Positions 1-5,301 of a DNA stretch of 5,301 bases are shown piece by piece. The position numbers were made by a program, and so were the translations under genes. How positions within the stretch are numbered: the stretch's first letter is position 1; each line of letters opens with the position of its first letter. The notes under the pieces are model-generated. The model ran no database searches. It was not told the DNA's origin and saw only the letters and a program-made list of their open reading frames with translations. The DNA lies in NCBI GenBank assembly GCA_947499175.1, contig CANMNU010000092.1:1-5301 (forward strand). Direction: 5' to 3'. Source of the DNA: Alphaproteobacteria bacterium. GTDB lineage: Bacteria > Pseudomonadota > Alphaproteobacteria > Paracaedibacterales > CAITNM01.

Positions 1-531
1 GTGATCCCAAGTTAAATTTTTAACTTTCACCATTGCTTTTTCCATGCGTTGCATTAAATGCCATTTAGAATCACCATGGCGATAATCGTAAGTTTGCGGA
101 AGCAATGTTCCCTCTAATGGCAGTTTTTCAATCGTTCCGGTTAAAATTGTAATGTCTTCAATTTTTTTAGAAACCTCATGAACCGTAAGACCTTCAGGAA
201 TTGTCAAATAATGAATTACCACCTCACCTTTGGAAATTTTTTGCAACATTTGCCACAAAGATAGATTGTGTTCAATTAAGTACTCACCATGCTTTAATGG
301 CATTTTTTGTAACTTCAAAAATAAAGCGCCAGCAATGAAAGTAATTTTTTGATGAATAATTTTTAAATCAGTAAATTTGGTGGCAATTTTAGAAAGGCCC
401 TCACCTTTTTCAATAATTATTGTTCTGTTTTCAATTGAACCAATTGGTTGTAACAGTCCATCTGGCCCATACAAAATAAAGCATAAAGCAAAAGTGACTG
501 AAAATATTAAAATTACAAAAATACGGCGCAT
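1..531 (-). CDS. mltG: Endolytic transglycosylase MltG (YceG-like), N-terminal part, runs off the left edge
   Basis: MltG is an inner-membrane lytic transglycosylase that cuts nascent glycan strands and is thought to set their length during peptidoglycan synthesis. The visible part is 177 residues from an ATG at 531-529; the frame is open to base 1, so the C-terminus is missing. Residues 2-22 form one hydrophobic segment after MRR, fitting a signal anchor with the enzyme outside the membrane. Residues 38-60 (IIIEKGEGLSKIATKF) match the LysM-like N-terminal subdomain. Two family motifs follow: LTIPEGLTVHEV (109-120) and PLEGTLLPQTYDYRHG (138-153). The catalytic glutamate lies further downstream in this family and is not in the window. 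No Shine-Dalgarno sequence precedes the ATG. A tRNA-Val gene ends 13 bases upstream on the same strand, so the two are probably co-transcribed. Identification rests on motif recognition and is secure at family level. Confidence 0.9.
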   Translation of the reverse strand, partial: MRRIFVILIFSVTFALCFILYGPDGLLQPIGSIENRTIIIEKGEGLSKIATKFTDLKIIHQKITFIAGALFLKLQKMPLKHGEYLIEHNLSLWQMLQKISKGEVVIHYLTIPEGLTVHEVSKKIEDITILTGTIEKLPLEGTLLPQTYDYRHGDSKWHLMQRMEKAMVKVKNLTWDH

Positions 532-544
532 AAATTTTTAAAAA

Positions 545-619
545 TGGTGGTCGCAACAGGGATTGAACCTGTGACCCCTACAATGTCAATGTAGTGCTCT
601 ACCGCTGAGCTATGCAACC
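545..619 (-). tRNA. tRNA-Val (anticodon GAC)
   Basis: Read on the minus strand this is a complete 75-nt cloverleaf. The acceptor stem pairs GGTTGCA with TGCGACC, with one G-T pair. The D arm is GCTC/GAGC around a 7-nt loop containing GG. The anticodon stem CTACA/TGTAG encloses the loop TTGACAT, giving anticodon GAC (plus-strand bases 585-587), which reads GUC and GUU valine codons. The variable loop is 5 nt, the T stem ACAGG/CCTGT carries the loop TTCAATC, the discriminator is A, and CCA is encoded at 547-545. All stems pair, so it looks functional. It is transcribed towards mltG, whose start codon lies 13 bases beyond the CCA. Confidence 0.96.
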
Positions 620-629
620 ATTGTTACTG

Positions 630-658
630 GTTATACCATTACATAAAATTTGCTGCAA
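630..658 (-). promoter_or_regulatory. Candidate sigma-70-type promoter for tRNA-Val (and mltG)
   Basis: On the minus strand, TTGCAG (658-653) is followed after 17 bases by TATAAC (635-630). The -10 matches TATAAT at five of six positions; the -35 keeps the TTG core. Transcription would start near 622-624, only a few bases before the mature tRNA 5' end at 619. The ideal spacing and position support the call, but it is a by-eye prediction. Confidence 0.5.
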
Positions 659-682
659 TGGCAGATATCATCTGAAAGAAAA

Positions 683-712
683 TTAAGTTAGAATTTTAGG
701 CAGTGGTAAAAT
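683..712 (+). promoter_or_regulatory. Weak candidate promoter for terC-cckA-recA
   Basis: TTAAGT (683-688) and TAAAAT (707-712) are separated by 18 bases and would start transcription at about 719, leaving almost no leader before the terC ATG at 723. The -35 match is poor and the region is AT-rich, so chance matches are likely. A nearby alternative -10 is TAATAT at 713-718. The promoter of this plus-strand unit must lie in or near 620-722 unless transcription enters from further left. Confidence 0.2.
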
Positions 713-722
713 TAATATACTC

Positions 723-1623
723 ATGGTTTCAAACCTCAGCTGGATTATTTTTAATACATTCATTATTTTGTTTTTGGCCTTTGATTTAGGCTTTTTAAGC
801 CGTCACAATCAGCCCCCCACTTCCAAGCAAGCATTGCAGTTCACGGTTTTTTGGATTCTTGTTTCACTTGCCTTTGGTGGCTGGATTTATTTTTACTTAG
901 GTGCCCCAGCTTTCTTTCAATATATCACCAGCTATAAAATTGAAAAATTTTTAAGTATTGATAACGTTATGGTGTTTTCAGTGATATTCAAAACCCTTAA
1001 CGTGCCAATTAAGCACCAACATAAGGTGCTGTTTATCGGTATTGTTAGCGCCTTAGTGCTTAGGGGGGTTGATGATATTTTTAGGCATAGAATTATTACT
1101 AAAATTTCATTGGTTACTAACTGTTTTTGGAATCTTTTTAATTTTTACTGGCGCTAAAATTTTCATGATTAAAGAAACAGAAAGCTCTTTTACGGAAGGA
1201 CTTATTTGGAAATATTGCAAAAAAATTATCCCAATTACTGCAAAATTTGATGGTAATAAATTTTTTATAAAGACAAAGGGTAAATGGAGCGCTACCCCAC
1301 TTTTATACGCATTAATTTTAATTGAAATTTCTGACATTATTTTTGCAGTTGATTCACTGCCTGCAGTATTTTCAATAACAACAGATCCATTTTTAATTTA
1401 CACCTCAAATATATTAGCAATCCTTGGGTTACGCTCATTATATTTTGTTTTAGCTAATGCAGTTGAAAAATTTAAATACCTAAAACCAGCCCTAGGTATT
1501 GTGCTTATATTTGTTGGTTCTAAAATTGTTTTTAATATTCAGCTGCATCCGGCTACCACATTTGCAATTTTAGCGGTAATATTCTTAACATCAATATTGC
1601 TTTCAATACGCTCAAAGTCTTAA
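723..1623 (+). pseudogene. TerC/Alx-family integral membrane protein, interrupted by a one-base frameshift
   Basis: TerC/Alx proteins are multi-pass inner-membrane proteins; E. coli Alx is linked to manganese export and others to tellurium resistance. The reading starts at ATG 723 and matches the family to RG at residues 114-115 (ending 1067). Homology then continues one base later, from the TTG at 1069 to the TAA at 1621-1623. Dropping one G from the run at 1063-1068 gives a continuous protein of 299 residues, near the family's usual length. The conserved first motif YKIEKFLSIDN (71-81) is in the upstream frame. The second motif, LIEISDIIFAVDSLPAVF (about 199-216), followed by TTDPF and TSNILAILGLRSLYF, is in the downstream frame. 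Without correction, translation runs into 29 unrelated residues and stops at 1155-1157. Both halves are otherwise intact, so this is a sequencing error, a recent mutation or slippage; I cannot tell which. It is the first gene of an apparent operon with cckA and recA. Confidence 0.85.
1063..1068 (+). other. Run of six G at the terC frameshift point
   Basis: Family homology changes from frame 3 to frame 1 of the window exactly at this homopolymer. With five G the junction would read R-G-L-M-I-F-L-G, close to the conserved RGIMIFLG-like stretch of TerC proteins. A six-G run stands out in such AT-rich DNA and is a plausible site for a base-calling error, replication slippage or transcriptional slippage. 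Confidence 0.8.
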
Positions 1624-3975
1624 ATGCTACAACGTCTTCATTTTTCAGGTGTTTTCTTAATTGCAGTTTTAATTGCTTGCAGTATTAGTTTGCTTTTGGC
1701 CACTGACCCAATTCAAATGACTTTACTGTTCTTAAGCGTTCTGGCACTGGGTGCATATTTGCCAATATTTATTCGTGAAGCAGAAAAACAGCAAAAAAAC
1801 AATTTTTTGATTTACCAATCCCAAACCTTGCACCAAGCAATTGAACAATTTAGTGAATATGCTATTTTTTCAACCGATGGAATGCTTATTAAAAGTTCGC
1901 ACCCTCACCTATACCCAACCTTAAATGAATTCATGCAAAAATTTGATAAACGTTTTGAAGCGAGTGAACAATGGCCAATGCTTAAGCGTTGGATTGAAGA
2001 GCTGCACATGGGGGAAACTTTATTAAAATATTCGCAAAATGCTAAGGAAAAACAAATTATTTTATTGGCTAGGGTTTTGCCGCAAGATCAACCACACTTT
2101 CCAATAAAATCTATTTTTATAGGTTTTGAAGAAGTAACATCGCAATTTGTTGAAATTGATAATATTCAAAACGAAATTTCAAATCTTGAAAAATTTATTG
2201 AAAATGCCCCATTTGGTGTTTTTTATTTAAACCGATCACGCCAAGTGGTTGCTTGTAACCAAACTCTTTGCAGTTGGTTAAAACAAAATCGTGAAGAAAT
2301 TCTCAATTGCAGAATTGAACATTTAATGGATGGAATTGAGGATTGTCAATCGTCAAAAATTAAAATTATAACTGTTAAGCCATTTCGCTATCCTCCGTTT
2401 AAAGCTATTTGGTTTCCCCCAACTTTAATAACTGCAGAAACGGGGGCTTCAATTATTTGTAGAATTGACGGCTTAATGATTGATGAGTCTAAAAATAACA
2501 CGGTAGAAGGAACCTTTTTAAAGGCATCTATTCCGGGGGTAATTATTCACAAATCAGGAAAAATTATTAGTTTCAACCAAGCATTTCAGAGTTTAATTGA
2601 AAATGCATTGCCAAATGCGGCAGTTAACACTAATGATAATTTACTAAATATTTTAAGCCATAATTCACAGGCCCAACTTAGTGATGGTTTAGGTGAACCT
2701 GTGCTTTGCCCAGTTGAATTGGCCTTACAAGGTGGCAAAACCCATTGTATTGCATACCTTAGCCAAATTGATAAAGATCGTGACGAGTATTTGTTGCAAT
2801 TGATGGATATTTCTCAACAAAAACGCCTGGAGCAGCAATTCATTCAGTCACAAAAAATGCAAGCAGTTGGTCAACTTGCAGGTGGTATTGCCCATGACTT
2901 TAATAACTTATTAACAGCAATGATTGGGTTTTGTGATTTATTGTTGCAAAGATACATGCCTAATGATCCTTCGTATTTAGATGTTTCACAAATAAAACAA
3001 AACGCTAATCGCGCTGCAAACTTAGTGCGTCAATTATTAGCTTTTTCACGTCAGCAAACTTTGCAACCAAGAATTGTGCACATAACTGATGCTTTGGCGG
3101 AGCTATCATCCTTATTACGTCGCTTAATTGGTGCAAGAATTGACCTTGATGTGATTCATGGCCGCGATATTTGGCCAGTTAAAGTTGATGTTAGCCAATT
3201 TGAACAGGTGATTATTAATTTGGCTGTAAATTCACGCGATGCCATGGTCGATGGCGGAAAACTTACCATAAAAACTGCAAACGTAAGTAATTTAAAACCG
3301 ATCCAGGTTGGACACGAAACCATGCCAATGGGTGATTTCGTAATCATTGAAGTTATAGATTCAGGTAGTGGCATTGCTGGTGAGAATTTAGAGCATATTT
3401 TTGAACCATTCTTTTCAACTAAAGAAGTTGGTGCTGGAACAGGGCTTGGGCTTTCAACAGTGTATGGAATTGTTAAGCAAACAGGTGGTTTTATTTTTGT
3501 TGAAAGTGAAATGGATAAAGGCACTAGGTTTAGAATTTGTTTGCCACGTTATTTAGGTGAAAATGATACAAAAATTATAGTAAATGAAATACACCATGGT
3601 GACCTTAGTGGTTCAGGAACAGTGTTATTAGTGGAAGATGAAGATGCCGTGCGTATGTTCAGTGCTAGGGCTTTACGTGAAAAGGGCTATAAAGTTATTG
3701 AAGCAAGTAACGGTGAAGATGCTTTAGAACTTATTATTCAAGGCACGCAGTTTGATTTGCTTGTAACAGATGTTGTAATGCCACAAATGGATGGTCCAGA
3801 ATTAAACAAAAAAGTTAGGGAACTTATTCCTGATTTAAAAACGATTTTTATCTCAGGCTATACGGAAGATGCTTTTCGTAAACATTTAGGTGATGATACT
3901 AACATTCATTTTCTACCCAAACCCTTTACCTTAAAAGACCTGGCTGCTAAGGTTAGGGACGTCATAAGTAATTAA
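1624..3975 (+). CDS. cckA: CckA-type hybrid sensor histidine kinase/response regulator
   Basis: CckA is the membrane kinase at the head of the alphaproteobacterial CckA-ChpT-CtrA phosphorelay, which controls the cell cycle and related processes. The 783-residue protein has two hydrophobic segments (about 10-27 and 32-50), then PAS-like regions at about 190-245 (ENAPFGVFYLN) and 295-400 (ASIPGVIIHKSGKIISFN). The dimerisation and phosphoacceptor domain carries GGIAHDFNN with H424. The ATPase domain shows N536 in the N-box (NLAVNSRDAM), the G1 box D579-S-G-S-G-I, EPFFSTK, and GAGTGLGL (603-610). A C-terminal receiver domain (about 664-783) has the acidic patch VEDED (670-674), phosphoacceptor D716 (TDVVMPQMDG), S744 and K766 (LPKPF). 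All catalytic residues are present. It is somewhat longer than Caulobacter CckA (691 residues). The ATG directly follows the terC stop (TAAATG) with no Shine-Dalgarno sequence, suggesting co-transcription and possibly translational coupling. The adjacent recA supports calling CckA over a generic hybrid kinase. Confidence 0.92.
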   Translation: MLQRLHFSGVFLIAVLIACSISLLLATDPIQMTLLFLSVLALGAYLPIFIREAEKQQKNNFLIYQSQTLHQAIEQFSEYAIFSTDGMLIKSSHPHLYPTLNEFMQKFDKRFEASEQWPMLKRWIEELHMGETLLKYSQNAKEKQIILLARVLPQDQPHFPIKSIFIGFEEVTSQFVEIDNIQNEISNLEKFIENAPFGVFYLNRSRQVVACNQTLCSWLKQNREEILNCRIEHLMDGIEDCQSSKIKIITVKPFRYPPFKAIWFPPTLITAETGASIICRIDGLMIDESKNNTVEGTFLKASIPGVIIHKSGKIISFNQAFQSLIENALPNAAVNTNDNLLNILSHNSQAQLSDGLGEPVLCPVELALQGGKTHCIAYLSQIDKDRDEYLLQLMDISQQKRLEQQFIQSQKMQAVGQLAGGIAHDFNNLLTAMIGFCDLLLQRYMPNDPSYLDVSQIKQNANRAANLVRQLLAFSRQQTLQPRIVHITDALAELSSLLRRLIGARIDLDVIHGRDIWPVKVDVSQFEQVIINLAVNSRDAMVDGGKLTIKTANVSNLKPIQVGHETMPMGDFVIIEVIDSGSGIAGENLEHIFEPFFSTKEVGAGTGLGLSTVYGIVKQTGGFIFVESEMDKGTRFRICLPRYLGENDTKIIVNEIHHGDLSGSGTVLLVEDEDAVRMFSARALREKGYKVIEASNGEDALELIIQGTQFDLLVTDVVMPQMDGPELNKKVRELIPDLKTIFISGYTEDAFRKHLGDDTNIHFLPKPFTLKDLAAKVRDVISN

Positions 3976-3989
3976 AGTTGCAAAAAAAT

Positions 3990-5030
3990 ATGGAACCACG
4001 CGCAGATAAATCAAAGGCTCTAGAGGCTGCTCTTTCACAAATCGATCGTGCTTTTGGTAAAGGTTCAGTCATGCGCCTTGGCCAGCGCGAAAGCGCTGTT
4101 GATGCAGATGTTGTTTCAACGGGATCTTTAGGCTTAGATATTGCCCTTGGAATTGGTGGTTTACCAAGAGGGCGTGTTGTTGAAATTTATGGACCTGAAA
4201 GCTCAGGTAAAACAACCCTTGCACTACATGTAATTGCTGAGGCACAAAAAGCTGGTGGAACGTGTGGATTTGTTGACGCTGAACATGCACTTGATGCTGG
4301 GTATGCTAAAAAACTTGGTGTAAATATTGATGAGCTATTAATTACTCAGCCAGACACCGGTGAACAGGCATTAGAAATTGCCGATACATTAGTGCGCAGT
4401 GGTGCGCTTGATGTTTTAGTTATTGATAGCGTAGCAGCACTTGTTCCAAAGGCTGAGCTTGAGGGCGATATGGGAGATTCCCATATGGGGTTACAAGCAC
4501 GCCTAATGAGCCAAGCCTTACGTAAATTGACAGGTTCTATTTCTAAAACCAATTGCATGGTAATTTTCATTAACCAAATTCGCCAAAAAATTGGTATTAT
4601 GTTTGGCAATCCAGAAACCACAACTGGCGGTAATGCTTTAAAATTTTATGCATCAGTTCGTCTTGATATTCGCCGTATTAGCAGCTTAAAGGATCGTGAT
4701 CAAATTGTTGGTAACCAAACCCGCGTAAAGGTTGTTAAAAACAAAATGGCACCTCCGTTTAAGGTTGTTGAATTTGATATTATGTACGGTGAAGGAATAT
4801 CTAAAGCTGGTGAGTTAATTGACTTAGGAGTTAAAGCTGGAGTTATTGACAAAGCTGGGTCTTGGTATTCCCATGGTTCAACACGTATTGGCCAAGGACG
4901 AGAGTCAGCTAGGCAATATTTGAAAGATAATCCTGATGCTGCAATTAAAATTGCTACAGCTATTCGTGAAAATTCAGGATTAGTTGCAGACACAATGATT
5001 GGTATTGCTGAAGCAAGTCCTGGAGAGTAG
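3990..5030 (+). CDS. recA: Recombinase RecA
   Basis: RecA coats single-stranded DNA, pairs it with homologous duplex, and stimulates LexA self-cleavage where LexA exists. The 346-residue product is of normal length. It shows the Walker A motif GPESSGKTT (68-76), the catalytic-glutamate region FVDAEHALD, Walker B LDVLVIDS (140-147, D146), and the L2 region NQIRQKIGIMFGNPETTTGG. The N-terminus DKSKALEAALSQIDRAFGKG is typical of alphaproteobacterial RecA. I chose ATG 3990 because an in-frame TTG at 3978 would add only MQKN, lies 2 bases after the cckA stop, and has no better ribosome binding site. From 3990 the gap to cckA is 14 bases, so no separate promoter fits between them; transcription comes from upstream or from inside cckA. 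The C-terminus (IAEASPGE) has only a few acidic residues, fewer than the long acidic tail of E. coli RecA. No LexA box of either common type was seen just upstream. Confidence 0.98.
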   Translation: MEPRADKSKALEAALSQIDRAFGKGSVMRLGQRESAVDADVVSTGSLGLDIALGIGGLPRGRVVEIYGPESSGKTTLALHVIAEAQKAGGTCGFVDAEHALDAGYAKKLGVNIDELLITQPDTGEQALEIADTLVRSGALDVLVIDSVAALVPKAELEGDMGDSHMGLQARLMSQALRKLTGSISKTNCMVIFINQIRQKIGIMFGNPETTTGGNALKFYASVRLDIRRISSLKDRDQIVGNQTRVKVVKNKMAPPFKVVEFDIMYGEGISKAGELIDLGVKAGVIDKAGSWYSHGSTRIGQGRESARQYLKDNPDAAIKIATAIRENSGLVADTMIGIAEASPGE

Positions 5031-5036
5031 CACAAC

Positions 5037-5180
5037 CTAAACTTTGCGATAATTAATCGCTTCAAGCACATGATTGCTGGTAATGTCGGTAGAATCACCT
5101 AAATCAGCAATCGTGCGTGAAACCCTTAGTAGTCTGTGATAACCACGTGCTGATAACCCTAATTCTGGATTAGATTGTTG
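5037..5180 (-). pseudogene. comM: ComM/YifB-family AAA+ ATPase, C-terminal remnant
   Basis: ComM (YifB, Mg-chelatase-like AAA+ family) is a hexameric helicase that promotes branch migration when transforming DNA is integrated with RecA. On the minus strand, ending at the TAG at 5039-5037, about 47 codons encode the hallmark C-terminus: LGLSARGYHRLLRVSRTIAD, then L, G, D and an SxxIxxxHxxEAIxYR pattern. The frame is closed by TAA (5186-5184) just upstream and contains no ATG start, while the full protein is about 500 residues. Homology is clear to about 5155 and uncertain from there to 5180, where the transposase end begins. The gene is convergent with recA, with six bases between the stop codons. 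The remainder of comM, if it survives, would lie beyond the right edge. Confidence 0.75.
5159..5173. repeat. Short inverted repeat at the presumed IS end
   Basis: CTAAT and ATTAG form perfect 5-base arms around TCTGG. It lies where the transposase frame ends and the comM homology begins. It could be part of the element's terminal sequence, but arms this short occur by chance in AT-rich DNA. Confidence 0.25.
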
Positions 5181-5301
5181 AATTTAATGGCAGGTTTGTT
5201 TGATTTCAAGGCATAAGCAATAAGTGTTGAAAAGATATGGATAAAGCCATTAATAAACGATCTATGTCGAGTATGAACAATCTGAAAATCTGTTTTTAAT
5301 A
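5159..5301 (-). mobile_element. Insertion sequence end with C-terminus of an IS982-like transposase
   Basis: The minus-strand frame ending at TAG 5161-5159 is open to the right edge for 46 codons. It reads LKTDFQIVHTRHRS, then FINGFIHIFSTLIAYAL, then KSNKPAIKF and a short tail. The pattern LK..-QI-HTRHRS-..N-..-LIAY-...KP is what I recall from the C-termini of IS982-family DDE transposases. The family name rests on memory of that motif, not on a search, and the catalytic residues lie outside the window. The last few codons overlap the ComM-like frame, so the outer boundary of the element lies somewhere between about 5153 and 5180. The sequence ACCCTAATTCTGG starting at 5156 is a possible terminal end. 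The rest of the element lies beyond the window. Confidence 0.65.

Noticed and set aside
532..544. ATTTTTAAAAAT palindrome between tRNA-Val and mltG as a terminator
   Set aside because: It is only A/T pairs with no loop and no GC stem, so it would not form a stable terminator hairpin.
620..722. yybP-ykoY manganese riboswitch upstream of terC
   Set aside because: Such riboswitches precede some alx/terC genes, but this interval is only about 100 bases, also holds the tRNA promoter, and shows no convincing conserved helices.
1107..1337. Minus-strand open frame of 76 codons inside terC
   Set aside because: It lies antisense to strongly conserved TerC coding sequence and has no recognisable motif. 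The antisense frames at 3156-3524 (in cckA) and at 4069-4290, 4346-4621 and 4700-5098 (in recA) were rejected for the same reason.
3610..3622. GTTCAGGAAC as a possible LexA site
   Set aside because: It is an inverted GTTC/GAAC pair with a 2-base spacer, not the direct GTTC-N7-GTTC repeat, and it encodes receiver-domain residues far from the recA start.
3978..3989. TTG at 3978 as the recA start
   Set aside because: It adds only MQKN, sits 2 bases after the cckA stop, and the ATG at 3990 gives the usual N-terminus.
5031..5036. Terminator between recA and comM
   Set aside because: Only six bases separate the convergent stop codons and no GC-rich hairpin with a T run is visible around them.
5187..5301. 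Plus-strand coding region at the right edge
   Set aside because: Plus-strand frames there are short and broken by stops, whereas the minus-strand frame is open to the edge and has transposase-like motifs.

Overview
The window is an AT-rich piece of bacterial chromosome. The evidence points to an alphaproteobacterium: it carries a full-length CckA-type hybrid histidine kinase directly followed by recA, a gene order typical of that class. The strong AT bias, a frameshifted transporter gene, an insertion-sequence end lying against a gene remnant, and start codons with little or no Shine-Dalgarno sequence would suit a host-associated lineage with an eroding genome (Rickettsiales or Holosporales-like). 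That lifestyle and placement are inference.

Layout. Bases 1-531 (minus) hold the N-terminal half of mltG, an endolytic murein transglycosylase that runs off the left edge. A tRNA-Val(GAC) gene (545-619, minus) sits 13 bases upstream of mltG on the same strand, with a good promoter candidate just before it (630-658). The divergent intergenic region is about 100 bases. From 723 rightward come three tightly packed plus-strand genes: a TerC/Alx-family membrane protein gene (723-1623) broken by a one-base shift at a run of six G; cckA (1624-3975), whose ATG directly abuts the terC stop; and recA (3990-5030). Six bases after recA and convergent to it lies the C-terminal tail of a ComM/YifB-family ATPase gene (5037 to about 5180, minus). 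It is cut off by a stop codon and has no start. The right edge (5159-5301, minus) encodes the C-terminal end of a transposase that resembles the IS982 family, so the best reading is that an insertion sequence disrupted comM.

How the genes relate. terC-cckA-recA look like one transcription unit: a membrane metal-handling protein, the kinase that heads the CckA-ChpT-CtrA cell-cycle phosphorelay, and the recombinase. comM, whose product acts in RecA-dependent integration of transforming DNA, lies beside recA but appears dead. I found no evidence of an undescribed biological system here. The observations most worth checking are the terC frameshift and the IS/comM junction.
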